Below, piece after piece: positions 17,757-25,277 of a stretch of DNA of 60,000 nucleotides. The translations under genes were made by a program, and so were the position numbers. How positions within the stretch are numbered: the stretch's first letter is position 1; each line of letters opens with the position of its first letter. The notes below the pieces were generated by a model, which ran no database searches, had not been told where the DNA came from, and saw only the letters and a list, made by a program, of their open reading frames with translations. Source of the stretch: Tepidimonas fonticaldi (GTDB taxonomy: Bacteria > Pseudomonadota > Gammaproteobacteria > Burkholderiales > Burkholderiaceae_C); assembly GCF_007556755.1 (NCBI RefSeq), contig NZ_VJOO01000010.1:1-60000 (forward strand), written 5' to 3'.

Positions 17757-18854
17757 TCTACCGGCGCGACTTTTGGGACAAGGTGCGAGGTCTGCCCCGC
17801 GTGAGCGGGGATCGACCTGCTGCGCCAGCTTTGCATGCCGGCCACGTCGCGTCTGCCCCGCGTGAGCGGGGATCGACCCATCAGAAAGCCACCAGGATAG
17901 GACTTCATGTTGTCTGCCCCGCGTGAGCGGGGATCGACCCCGCACCGTGCTGTTCACGACCGTGATGCGCGCGTCTGCCCCGCGTGAGCGGGGATCGACC
18001 CTCCTGCGCCCAGGCGATGGGGTCGTTCATCGCGTCTGCCCCGCGTGAGCGGGGATCGACCCGGGGTCAAGCTCCACCTGCGCGCCCTCAAGCAGTCTGC
18101 CCCGCGTGAGCGGGGATCGACCGCACCGGCCTCGGCTCCGGCGTGGCCGACATGCGTCTGCCCCGCGTGAGCGGGGATCGACCGCCCTCGGGGTCGCGGC
18201 TGGCGTAGCCCATGGCGTCTGCCCCGCGTGAGCGGGGATCGACCAGGGATGAGCGGGATAGCTTCCACAATAGGCCAGTCTGCCCCGCGTGAGCGGGGAT
18301 CGACCCCGATAAGCTCGACCACTTGATCGACCACGCGCGTCTGCCCCGCGTGAGCGGGGATCGACCCGGCCAGACGATGGCGCGGTAGATGCCGCCGCGG
18401 TCTGCCCCGCGTGAGCGGGGATCGACCCAGCCCGCCCAGGCCATCCGCCATGATCTCGTGGTCTGCCCCGCGTGAGCGGGGATCGACCCGGCCGCTTCAG
18501 CGCTGCCGCCACCTCAGGTGCGTCTGCCCCGCGTGAGCGGGGATCGACCCGCTGCGCTGGGTGCTGCTGACCGCCCTGTGGCGTCTGCCCCGCGTGAGCG
18601 GGGATCGACCCTCATAAGCAGGATCAAGAGGGTAAGCACTTATGTCTGCCCCGCGTGAGCGGGGATCGACCTGCCGATGACTTCCAAAATGGCCTTGGCA
18701 TTGGGTCTGCCCCGCGTGAGCGGGGATCGACCCTTCGAAAGCTCGCCGAAGGCGAGATGGTGATAGTCTGCCCCGCGTGAGCGGGGATCGACCCGGCAGC
18801 CAGGCGCCCGAGGGGCCGCGCAGCATGTCTGCCCCGCGTGAGCGGGGATCGACC

Positions 18855-19047
18855 ACAAGCCCTCGATCGGGCGATTCTGCCGGCCCACCAGCGCCAGCTT
18901 CTCGCCCAGCTGCGCATGGCTGCGGGCGGCCTCCGCCGTGCGCGCCTTCAGGCGATCCATGTTCTGGCCGAGGGACTGCAATGCGCCATGCGCCGCCCCG
19001 GCGGCTGCCGTGACCAGAATCCCGAGCGTTACCGTTGCGCCTGCCAT
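18855..19047 (-). pseudogene. Phage tail tape-measure protein, N-terminal fragment 1
   Basis: From ATG 19047 on the minus strand, 64 codons read as a tape-measure N-terminus. A hydrophobic start (MAGATVTLGILVTAAAGAAH) is followed by a helical coiled-coil-like region (GALQSLGQNMDRLKARTAEA, ARSHAQLGEKLALVGRQN). The coding sequence stops abruptly at the edge of CRISPR repeat 96, and what follows is repeat DNA. Full tape-measure genes run to kilobases, so this is a small fragment. The phage-tail call rests on the pattern and on the tail-chaperone-like fragment upstream. Confidence 0.55.
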
Positions 19048-19255
19048 GCTCTATACTTGTCTAGCCATGTCTTCGGAAAACCTTGCCCTCGCCGCGCTCT
19101 GCGCCGCCATGGCCGCGCCCGCGCTGGTCGTGCTGATCACCGGCGGCAGTCTTGGCGTCGCGCTGCTGGCGGCCGTCCTTTGCCTGCCCGTCAGCGGCCC
19201 GATCATGGCCGCCGTTTTCGGCGCCGCCACGGAGCTGTTCGGGCCGAAGCACTAA
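19046..19255 (+). CDS. Small phage-associated membrane protein 1
   Basis: A 69-codon frame (or 62 codons from ATG 19067) encodes a hydrophobic protein with two likely membrane segments: ALAALCAAMAAPALVVLITG and GVALLAAVLCLPVSGPIMAA. Its first ATG shares a CATG with the divergent tape-measure fragment, and its TAA overlaps the stop of the convergent tail-chaperone-like fragment. The same arrangement recurs at 20983-21165 with unrelated sequence, which argues that it is a real phage gene. Function unknown; a holin-like or other small membrane role is only a guess. Confidence 0.45.
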   Translation: MLYTCLAMSSENLALAALCAAMAAPALVVLITGGSLGVALLAAVLCLPVSGPIMAAVFGAATELFGPKH

Positions 19256-19342
19256 CCGCCGCCGCGCTCGGCCCTGATCTGCTCCTGCGCCAGCTTCACC
19301 CAGCGCAGAAAATCCCCCCACCCCCAGCGCATCGATTTCCGA
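19252..19342 (-). pseudogene. Phage tail assembly chaperone-like C-terminal fragment 1
   Basis: On the minus strand about 29 codons read RKSMRWGWGDFLRWVKLAQE then QIRAERGGG and a stop at 19252-19254. A tryptophan-rich patch followed by a charged helix resembles GpE-type tail chaperones, which lie just before the tape-measure gene, as here. The 5' part is cut off exactly at the orphan CRISPR repeat. Tentative call by context. Confidence 0.35.
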
Positions 19343-19370
19343 GTCTGCCCCGCGTGAGCGGGGATCGACC
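19343..19370 (+). repeat. Orphan CRISPR repeat inside phage debris
   Basis: A perfect copy of the 28-base repeat in the same orientation as the array, but 488 bases after the end of repeat 96 and with no further repeat downstream. Phage tail DNA abuts it on the left, and DNA from a different phage gene (head region, opposite strand) abuts it on the right. It is either the true old end of the array, separated by an insertion, or a product of recombination between repeats. Confidence 0.95.
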
Positions 19371-19645
19371 CGGCCTTGAAGCAAAAGCGTGAGCATCCGG
19401 AGCTTTCGGCTTCCGAATACGCCATCGCCCAGGACGTCATTGACCTGGCCACCCACCGAGTGCAGGACGGCGCAAGTCTGATCTACGTGCGCGCACTGTC
19501 AGCCGGGAAGTCCGGTGGCCACGTGCTGGTGGTCAAGGCCACCCGCACGGGCAAGGCGTTGTGGGTGACGAGCGTTCGACGGCTTTCCAGGCAACAGGCG
19601 GAGCGCGAAGCCGAGATCGCGCGCCTGCTGAAGAAAGGGAAATGA
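19371..19645 (+). pseudogene. C-terminal fragment of a phage minor head protein (Mu F-like, nuclease-like domain)
   Basis: The frame is open from the orphan repeat to 19645 (ATG at 19376 gives 89 residues). It reads LKQKREHPELSASEYAIAQD, then VIDLATHRVQDGASLIYVRA and HVLVVKATRTGKALWVTSVR. This resembles the small Barnase/EndoU/RelE-like nuclease domains at the C-terminus of some phage head-morphogenesis proteins. The beginning of the protein is missing. In Mu-like phages gene F precedes G, and gpG-like sequence does follow downstream. The match is by eye and moderate. Confidence 0.45.
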
Positions 19646-20041
19646 GGTGAGGCCGCGCCGGATCGACCTCGCGGGGCTGGCGTGGCGGGCTCCCCTGACC
19701 GCCACGAGGGCCTTGCGACCCCGGTGGGTGAAATTCCCCACCAACCTTCGGCGTCAGGCGCGCCTTCAGCTACTGCCGGGAGACTTTGCCGCCAGCCCTT
19801 GCGTGCAGTATAGCCCATGATCCGCATCGACATCGACAACCGTGAAGTCGCGCGCCTGCTGCGCAAGGCAGAAAAGAAATGAGGCGGCACCTGGACCGCC
19901 TCGTGGGGCTGGCGCGCCGGACTCCCGCGCCCGGCGACGGCACCTTTGGGCCCCAGGTCTGCCCTCACCAGATGGAGGGAGATTTTGCCGCCAGCCCTTG
20001 CGTGCAGTATAGCCCATGATCCGCATCGACATCGACGACCG
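19620..20041 (+). repeat. Imperfect tandem duplication of a phage F-G junction
   Basis: Two adjacent units, about 19620-19849 and 19850-20041, both run in order: a GCGCGCCTGCTG coding end, an AAATGAGG stop region, a noncoding stretch with GGGGCTGGCG, then GGGAGAYTTTGCCGCCAGCC, TGCAGTATAGCCCATG and the first codons of a gpG-like gene. The middle is quite diverged between the units while the last 60 bases are almost identical. That suggests recombination between two related phages rather than a recent duplication. Confidence 0.7.
19817..19882 (+). pseudogene. gpG-like 5' end, copy 1, fused to a head-gene end
   Basis: Twenty-one codons: MIRIDIDNREV from a gpG-like virion-morphogenesis protein, then ARLLRKAEKK, which matches the end of the head protein fragment upstream (ARLLKKGK). 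It is a chimeric scrap and is not expected to function. Confidence 0.5.
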
Positions 20042-20363
20042 CGAAGTGCGGCAGGCGCTCGAAAACCTCCAGCGCCGCGTCTCCGACCTCACCCCCGTCA
20101 TGCACGACATCGGCCAGGTGCTGGTGGAGGGCATGCGCGCGCGGCTGCGCGACAGCCGCGACGTGGAGGGCCGCCCCTTCGCGCCCAACTCGCCCGTGAC
20201 GCTAGCACGCAAGAAGGGCGCCCGCCCCCTGGTGGACTCCGGCATGATGGCCAGCCAGTTCGCCTACCAGGCCGGGCGCGATACGTCCGATTACCGCCTC
20301 TTGCCGCGCATCATCGACGCTGCGCGCATGGAGGATGCCGGTGTCACGGATACAGGCCGGTGA
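20016..20363 (+). pseudogene. Phage virion morphogenesis protein (Mu gpG-like), copy 2, chimeric
   Basis: The first 90 or so codons are a good match to the gpG/GpS family of phage head/tail completion proteins: MIRIDIDDREVRQALENLQR, RVSDLTPVMHDIGQVLVEGM, then VEGRPFAPNSPVTLARKKGA and RPLVDSGMMASQFAYQAGRD. After about 20283 the sequence changes to an unrelated fragment (RLLPRIIDAARMEDAGVTDT) and ends at a TGA. A gpG of normal length would be about 150 residues. This is the longest of four copies of this 5' end in the region. Confidence 0.6.
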
Positions 20364-20495
20364 TCCATCGAGCTGATCCATGAGATCGACGGCGCCGAAT
20401 ACCACGCCGTATTCGAAATTCTGACGAAGCGCCGCATGCTGGAGCTCAAAACGATGTACGAGAGATCAGGGCGTCCCCCCATCATACGTCCGTAA
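20284..20495 (+). pseudogene. Fragment of an unidentified phage protein with an internal stop
   Basis: In the same frame as the chimeric gpG, sequence before and after the TGA at 20361-20363 reads as one protein end: LLPRIIDAARMEDAGVTDTG, stop, then SIELIHEIDGAEYHAVFEIL and TKRRMLELKTMYERSG up to a TAA at 20493. A TGG to TGA change would explain the break. I do not recognise the family; phage origin is inferred from the surroundings. Confidence 0.35.
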
Positions 20496-20576
20496 CGCTT
20501 CGCGGTATGAGCGCGACGATGGGATGCAACCGCCCCTTGGAACAAGCTTAGCACAGTCATGAGGCGATGACCAAAC

Positions 20577-20645
20577 CCCATCCGCATCGAAATCGACGAC
20601 CGCGAAGTGGGCAAAGCGCTCGCCGAGCTTCAGCGCCGCGCCGGT
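20577..20645 (+). pseudogene. gpG-like 5' end, copy 3
   Basis: Twenty-three codons read PIRIEIDDREVGKALAELQR then RAGQ, clearly a third version of the gpG N-terminus without its ATG. It breaks off into the tape-measure fragment on the opposite strand. It differs from copy 2 at several bases, so it comes from a related but different phage. Confidence 0.5.
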
Positions 20646-20649
20646 CAGG

Positions 20650-20984
20650 GGCACATCGAGCGCAGCAAGCTCATCTGCGCTCATGTTGGCGGTGTTGCCA
20701 AGTGCGGCAAGTGGATGCTCAACACCGATGGCCTGCCGCATGTAGCTCTCCAGCCCGAAACCGGTTACGACTTGACCAACGGCAGCAAGCTGCGCCGCAG
20801 TGGTGCCCATGCGAGATGCCGCGTTCGATACGCCGGCAATGGCAGCGCTCAGGCGCTCGGATGAAGAACGCCATCTATCCATCACGCCGCGCATGCCATC
20901 GAGCGAGCTCGCCGCGGCGCGCAGCGGTGCGCTAAACTGGTCCTTGAGCGTCAACAGCGCCGAGATGGCAAGGGTGGCGGACAT
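20650..20984 (-). pseudogene. Phage tail tape-measure protein, N-terminal fragment 2
   Basis: From ATG 20984 on the minus strand about 110 codons read as a tape-measure start: MSATLAISALLTLKDQFSAP, LRAAASSLDGMRGVMDRW, then GVSNAASRMGTTAAQLAAVG and GVEHPLAALGNTANMSADEL. This is the common beginning of Mu- and P2-like tape measures. It is cut short by gpG-like DNA in opposite orientation at about 20645. The first codon shares a CATG with the divergent membrane ORF. Confidence 0.65.
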
Positions 20985-21165
20985 GCTGGATTCGATCCTT
21001 TCCTACGCCAATGATCACGCCTGGGCGGGCTGGGCATTGACGCTTTTTCTGTTTGCGCCGCCCATCCTCATGGCTGCCGCCAAAAAAGCGAGCGGACTGC
21101 AGTCGCTCGACATCATCATCGGCTGGTTGGCCTTGCTGCTCATACTGGCCCTGCTCATGGCATGA
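20983..21165 (+). CDS. Small phage-associated membrane protein 2
   Basis: A 60-residue protein with two strongly hydrophobic segments, WAGWALTLFLFAPPILMAAA and LDIIIGWLALLLILALLMA, separated by a short polar loop (KKASGLQS). It is divergent from tape-measure fragment 2 with overlapping start codons (CATG) and overlaps the end of the convergent tail-chaperone-like fragment. This is the same layout as at 19046-19255, with a different sequence. Function unknown. No clear ribosome site was seen. Confidence 0.5.
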   Translation: MLDSILSYANDHAWAGWALTLFLFAPPILMAAAKKASGLQSLDIIIGWLALLLILALLMA

Positions 21166-21256
21166 GTCCGCGCGCCTTGAGCGCGGCCTGGGCGCGCCGA
21201 CACCACTGGCGGTACTCGTCGATGTCCATCTCGCGCACCACGGCGGGCGGCCAGTT
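21156..21256 (-). pseudogene. Phage tail assembly chaperone-like C-terminal fragment 2
   Basis: Minus-strand codons read NWPPAVVREMDIDEYRQWCR then RAQAALKARGLMP and a stop at 21156-21158. The WPPxVVxxMxxxEYxxW pattern is typical of GpE-like tail chaperones encoded just before the tape-measure gene. The 5' part is replaced by gpG-like DNA at about 21257. Confidence 0.45.
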
Positions 21257-21427
21257 TTACTGGCTCCCAAGGCCAGTGGGCTTTGAAAGCCGCAGCCTAT
21301 CGCGCATACCCTCGGCCAGCGCCTGGCCGATGTCGCGCATGACGGGGTGAGATCACCTCGGCGGCACTGGAGGCTGGCAAACGCCTCGCGCCCTTTGCAG
21401 TCGTCGACGTCGATGCGGATCGGTGCC
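21257..21427 (-). pseudogene. gpG-like 5' end, copy 4, frameshifted and inverted
   Basis: On the minus strand the sequence reads APIRIDVDDCKGREAFASLQ, CRRGDLTP, then after a one-base loss VMRDIGQALAEGMRDRLRLS and a stop at 21257. It aligns along its length with copy 2 (IRIDIDDREVRQALENLQRR, LTPVMHDIGQVLVEGMRARL). It is the fourth copy in 1.6 kb and the only one in this orientation. Confidence 0.5.
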
Positions 21428-21509
21428 TCAATGAAGCGCGGTCTAACAGCGCCGTCGTCGCGGGAGGGCGCTTACGCCTCTCGGTGATGTGCTAACCTTT
21501 GCGTTGAGC

Positions 21510-21573
21510 GGCGACGATCCCCCTTGGTGGGGGCGCGCTAAGTAGATGGCCGGTTCGAATCCTGGCGTCGCCG
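21510..21573 (+). tRNA. tRNA-like pseudogene with collapsed anticodon arm
   Basis: GGCGACG at 21510-21516 pairs with CGTCGCC at 21566-21572 as a perfect 7-bp acceptor stem, extended by flanking bases to a 10-bp inverted repeat (21506-21515 with 21567-21576). AT is followed by a D-arm CCCC-CTTGGTG-GGGG with the GG of the D loop. A T loop TTCGAAT sits on a weak stem. Only 14 bases remain for the anticodon arm and variable loop, and CCA is not encoded. It is a decayed tRNA, perhaps phage-borne or an integration-site remnant. Confidence 0.45.
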
Positions 21574-21646
21574 CTCAAGCGCTCGCCTCGCGCCAACGCC
21601 CGCGGGCCATTCATCGGCTGTAGCTGGCCCAGCTGCCGCGATCGCA

Positions 21647-22801
21647 CTAGGTGCACGTCGCCTCCTGCGCCACCATCCCCAAACGATCCAGCGCCTGGGC
21701 CAGATGACCCACGGTGCGCTCGATATGCAGCAGTTTCTCCAGCCCGAACAGACCGACGCGGAAGGTCCGGAAGTCGGCCGGTTCGTCGCACATCAGCGGC
21801 ACCCCCGCGGCGGTTTGCAAGCCAACTGCGGCAAATTTTTTGCCATTGGCGATCTCGGGGTCGTCGGTGTAGCTCACTACCACGCCCGGTGCCTGGTAGC
21901 CGGGCGCGGCCACACTTGCCAGACCACGCGCCTCGAACAGGGCCCGCACGCGCTGGCCCAGCTCGAACTGCGCCGCGCGCATCGCCGCAAAGCCGTGTGC
22001 GCGCGTCTCCTGCATCACATCACGCAGTCGCGCCAGCGCATCGGTGGGCATGGTGGTGTGGTAGACGTGGCTGCCTTGCTCGTAGGTTTCCATCACCTGC
22101 AGCCACTTCTTCAGGTCGCAGGCAAAGCTGGTGCTGGTGGTGCCGTCGATGGCCTGACGCGCGCGCGGCGACAGCATCACCATGGCGCAGCACGGCGAGC
22201 CGCTCCAGCCCTTCTGCGGCGCCGAGATCAGCACGTCCACCCCGGTGGCGCGCATGTCCACCCACATCGCGCCGGAGGCGATGCAGTCCAGCACGAACAG
22301 CCCGCCCACCGCGTGCGCGGCCTCGGCCACCGCGCGCAGGTAGTCGTCCGGCAGCATCATGCCGGCGGCGGTCTCCACGTGCGGCGCGAACACCACCGCC
22401 GGGCGCAGGGCGTGGATCGTGCGCACCACCTCGTCCAGCGGCGCCGGCGCCCACTGCGCCTGCGGCTCCTCGGCCACGCGGCGGGCCTTCAGCACGTGCG
22501 CCTCAGCCGGGATGCGGCCCATGTCGAAGATCTGCGTCCAGCGGTAGCTGAACCAGCCGTTGCGGATCACCAGCACGCGCCGGTCGGCGGCGAACTGACG
22601 CGCCACCGCCTCCATGCCGAAGGTGCCGCTGCCCGGCACCAGCGCCACCGACTGCGCGCCGTACACCTCCTTGAGGATGCCGCCGATGTCGGTCATGACG
22701 CGCTGGAAGCGCCTGGACATGTGGTTGAGCGCGCGGTCGGTGTAGACGACCGAGAATTCGAGCAGACCGTCCGGGTCGATGTGGGGCAGCAGGCCGGGCA
22801 T
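21647..22801 (-). CDS. PLP-dependent class V aminotransferase (serine/alanine-glyoxylate type)
   Basis: A 384-residue fold type I aminotransferase of the alanine-glyoxylate / serine-pyruvate group. The PLP lysine lies in SAPQKGWSGSPCC, the Asp-containing FVLDCIASGAMWVD motif precedes it, and GSGTFGMEA near residue 60 should hold the PLP phosphate. The start at 22801 is preceded by AGGAGA at good spacing; a longer frame to 22870 has no such site. It is the last of four minus-strand genes. Exact substrates cannot be read from the sequence. Confidence 0.87.
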   Translation of the reverse strand: MPGLLPHIDPDGLLEFSVVYTDRALNHMSRRFQRVMTDIGGILKEVYGAQSVALVPGSGTFGMEAVARQFAADRRVLVIRNGWFSYRWTQIFDMGRIPAEAHVLKARRVAEEPQAQWAPAPLDEVVRTIHALRPAVVFAPHVETAAGMMLPDDYLRAVAEAAHAVGGLFVLDCIASGAMWVDMRATGVDVLISAPQKGWSGSPCCAMVMLSPRARQAIDGTTSTSFACDLKKWLQVMETYEQGSHVYHTTMPTDALARLRDVMQETRAHGFAAMRAAQFELGQRVRALFEARGLASVAAPGYQAPGVVVSYTDDPEIANGKKFAAVGLQTAAGVPLMCDEPADFRTFRVGLFGLEKLLHIERTVGHLAQALDRLGMVAQEATCT

Positions 22802-22897
22802 CAGTGTCGTCTCCTGGGTGGTGGATGCGGGAAAGCGGGCGCCCCCCGCGCCGGCGGGGCCCGGGGGCATGGGGCGGCAGGCCGGGGCGCGTGCCGG

Positions 22898-24028
22898 TCA
22901 GCTTAGCACGCCGTCGCGCAGCGCGTCGACCGCAGCGCGCACCACCGCCTGGATGCTGCCGGTGCGCGCGTGCACCGCGCGCAGCTGGCGCGCGTGGTTG
23001 CCGGCCGCGCCGGCCACGGCCTCCAGCTCTGTGAGCGCCGCCGCGCTGCCCAGCGCCTGCGCGTGCGGCTCCAGCCGGCGCAGCGTGGCCAGGATGTCCT
23101 CGCGGATCGACAGCGGCTCGCGCGTGCGCGGGTGCACCATCGTGCCCTCGAGCCCGAAGCGGCACGCCTGGAAGCGGTTGTAGGTGTAGACGAGGTAGTC
23201 GTCCTCTTGCGGCGGCGGCTCGCCGCCCTCCAGCAAGTGGCGGCACAGCGCCTGCAGGTAGCAGGCCAGCGCCGCGGCGCGCTCCACCGTCAGCGGCGTG
23301 TCGCAGACGCGCAGCTCGATCGTGCCGTACTCGGGCTTGGGGCGGATGTCCCAGTAGAAGTCCTTCATCGACTTCACGACCCCGGTGGACTCCATTTTGC
23401 GGAAGTACCCCTGCTCGAAGTCGTCCCAGCGCAGCACGAACGGCGCGCGGCCGCTGAGCGGAAACGCGAACACCGAGTTGAGCCGCGCCGAGTCGAACAG
23501 CGTGTCCACGCCCTGGAAGAACGGCGAGGAGGCCGACAGCGCGATGAAGTGCGGCACGTAGCGGTTGAGCGCGTGCAGCAGGAACAGCGCCTCGTCCGCC
23601 GAGCGGCAGCCGATGTGCACGTGCTGCCCGAACACCGTGAACTGCTTGGCCAGGTACCCGTACAGGCCCGAGAGCTGCTGGAAGCGCGGCTTGTCGAAGA
23701 TGCGCTGCTCGAACCAGCGCTGAAACGGATGTGTGCCGCCGCCGGCCAGCTCGACGTTGAGCCGCTCGGCCGCCGCGAGCAGCGTGTCGCGGATCGCGCG
23801 CAACTGCGCCAGCAGCGCGTCGTGGCGCGTGTGCACGCCGGTGGCGATCTCGATCATGCTCTGCGTCATCTCGGGCGTGACGCTGCCCGGAAATGGCGCG
23901 CGCTTGAGCAGCGCGAGCAGGTCGTCCGCACTGCTCGACAGGTCCTGATCGTAGGTGTTGACGATCTGCAGCTCCAGCTCGACCCCCATCGAGAGCGCAT
24001 CGGACTGCTTGAACGGCTCCAGCGGCAT
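22898..24028 (-). CDS. ybdK: YbdK-family carboxylate-amine ligase (glutamate-cysteine ligase type 2)
   Basis: A 376-residue member of the GCS2 family. The family signatures are [17 protein letters not shown] near the N-terminus, [18 protein letters not shown] and the [14 protein letters not shown] strand. Such proteins join glutamate to cysteine or another amine using ATP, usually weakly; the physiological role is uncertain. Start 24028 follows GAGGAG. It is 10 bases downstream of the antiporter gene, so co-transcription is likely. Confidence 0.88.
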   Translation of the reverse strand: MPLEPFKQSDALSMGVELELQIVNTYDQDLSSSADDLLALLKRAPFPGSVTPEMTQSMIEIATGVHTRHDALLAQLRAIRDTLLAAAERLNVELAGGGTHPFQRWFEQRIFDKPRFQQLSGLYGYLAKQFTVFGQHVHIGCRSADEALFLLHALNRYVPHFIALSASSPFFQGVDTLFDSARLNSVFAFPLSGRAPFVLRWDDFEQGYFRKMESTGVVKSMKDFYWDIRPKPEYGTIELRVCDTPLTVERAAALACYLQALCRHLLEGGEPPPQEDDYLVYTYNRFQACRFGLEGTMVHPRTREPLSIREDILATLRRLEPHAQALGSAAALTELEAVAGAAGNHARQLRAVHARTGSIQAVVRAAVDALRDGVLS

Positions 24029-24038
24029 CGACCACTCC

Positions 24039-25277
24039 TCACTGCGGCGGGGACGCGGACGCCCCCCCACGGTCCGGCCCGCTCGGGGCCAGCACGGCTT
24101 CGCGCGCGGCGACCAGCGCCCACTGGCTCACCCAGGGGCCGAGCAGCTCCAGCCACAGCAGGGCGGCCGTCAGGTGCCACAAGGCCTCGGTCGCGGGCGG
24201 CAGCCCCAGGGCAATGCTGCGCTCCAGCAGCAACAGGGTCATGGCGGACATGGGCAGCAGCGCCACGCCGGTGAGCACACCCTTGCGCACGGTCGTGCCG
24301 CTGGGCACGGCCAGCGCGGCGTTGAACACCACCGGGATCAGCACCCGCGCCGCCAGCACCACCGCCGCGGCGGCCCACACCGCCCCCTGCGTCAGCGCGC
24401 CCCACGACATGCGCGAGCCGACATAGACGAACAAAAACACCCCCAGCAACAACCCCAGGGTGCCGAAATCGCGCTGGGCGTTGGCAACGAACACCCGGCG
24501 CTCGCGCAGCAGCACGCCAAAGCTCAACGCCGCCAGCAGCGGCGACAGACGCAGCGCGTCCGCAACGACGGTCAGCCACACCAACGCGAGCGCATAGCCC
24601 ACCGTGGGCGCGGTGGACGTACCGAACGGCCCGCGCACCAGCGCCGTCACCATCACCGCCAGCGCCACCCCCAACGCGACCGACAGGCCGACGGCATACA
24701 CGCTGCTCAGGGCGGCCTGCACCCAGTCGCCTTGGGCGCTCAGGTGCCAGTACCCGGACACGCCTTTGACGAACAACACGGCCATCACGGCCTGGATGGC
24801 CGCCAGATGCAGCACACGCTCGGTCACCTGCCCGGCCGCACGCAAATCGTTGGCCACCCGCAGCAGGCTGGCCGGCGACGCCGCGACCGCCACCGCGGCC
24901 ACCAGCGGCCGCCACTCGGCCGCCACGCCTACGGCCCCCAGGGCCCAGGCCACCGCCGCAAAAATCGCCACCGACTGCGCCACCCCGGTCAGCAACACCC
25001 ACGGGTTGTGGCGAAACCAGCCCAGATGGATGCGGCAGCCCAGCTCGAACAGCACCAACGACAGCGCAAACTGGGCCAGCAGCGCCGCGCCCCCGCCCTC
25101 CGCCACCGAGCCCGGCGTCAACCCGATGGCGCTGCCGACCAAGCCCACCGCAACGTAGACGCTCACCCGCGGCACGCCGCGCGGATGGGCACGCTCGGCC
25201 AGCCACCAGGCCAGCCACAGCAGCGCGGGCCACACGACCAGCGCCGCCAGCTTCGGATCGAAACCAGCCATGGTCAT
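24039..25277 (-). CDS. Cation/proton antiporter, CPA2-like
   Basis: A 412-residue integral membrane protein with about twelve hydrophobic segments, matching the Na+/H+ exchanger (CPA2/KefB-like) membrane domain without a TrkA-N domain. Recognisable parts are [33 protein letters not shown] and [16 protein letters not shown]. Start ATG 25277 overlaps the end of the upstream methyltransferase by 4 bases (ATGA). It probably exchanges Na+ or K+ for H+; the ion specificity is not deducible. Confidence 0.8.
   Translation of the reverse strand: MTMAGFDPKLAALVVWPALLWLAWWLAERAHPRGVPRVSVYVAVGLVGSAIGLTPGSVAEGGGAALLAQFALSLVLFELGCRIHLGWFRHNPWVLLTGVAQSVAIFAAVAWALGAVGVAAEWRPLVAAVAVAASPASLLRVANDLRAAGQVTERVLHLAAIQAVMAVLFVKGVSGYWHLSAQGDWVQAALSSVYAVGLSVALGVALAVMVTALVRGPFGTSTAPTVGYALALVWLTVVADALRLSPLLAALSFGVLLRERRVFVANAQRDFGTLGLLLGVFLFVYVGSRMSWGALTQGAVWAAAAVVLAARVLIPVVFNAALAVPSGTTVRKGVLTGVALLPMSAMTLLLLERSIALGLPPATEALWHLTAALLWLELLGPWVSQWALVAAREAVLAPSGPDRGGASASPPQ

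Larger units (their letters stand above)
13021..18854 (+). CRISPR. Type I-E CRISPR array, 96 repeats and 95 spacers
   Basis: The 28-base repeat begins GTCTGCCCCGCG and ends GGGGATCGACC, with a hairpin of CCCCGC and GCGGGG around TGA. It recurs every 61 bases, leaving 33-base spacers. Start positions fit 13021 + 61n exactly to the 78th repeat at 17718. That repeat is 11 bases too long, and after it the rhythm continues to the 96th repeat at 18827-18854. The orientation matches the cas operon, so the newest spacers should be at 13049 onwards. I saw no other repeat variant by eye. Spacers 38 and 39 are identical. Spacer origins cannot be determined without a search. The many minus-strand open frames here are artefacts of the repeat. 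Confidence 0.98.

Noticed and set aside
13075-18917. Many minus-strand open frames of 60-305 codons with repeated peptides such as SIPAHAGQT and VDPRSRGAD
   Set aside because: They are translations of the CRISPR repeat and spacers. The 61-base period cycles through the three frames and gives long spurious frames, a known annotation artefact.
18855-19342. The 488-bp insert equals exactly 8 x 61, suggesting eight units with erased repeats
   Set aside because: Start-to-start distance between the flanking repeats is 516, not a multiple of 61, and the insert reads continuously as phage tail genes with no trace of repeats.
19817-21427. Repeated gpG starts as template and variable repeats of a diversity-generating retroelement
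   Set aside because: No reverse transcriptase is present, differences are not confined to adenines, and the copies join to unrelated genes.
13049-21427. Self-targeting: spacers matching the neighbouring phage fragments
   Set aside because: Reading a sample of spacers against the fragments by eye gave only short resemblances (for example ATCGAGATCGACG-like pieces). None was long enough to claim; a proper alignment is needed.
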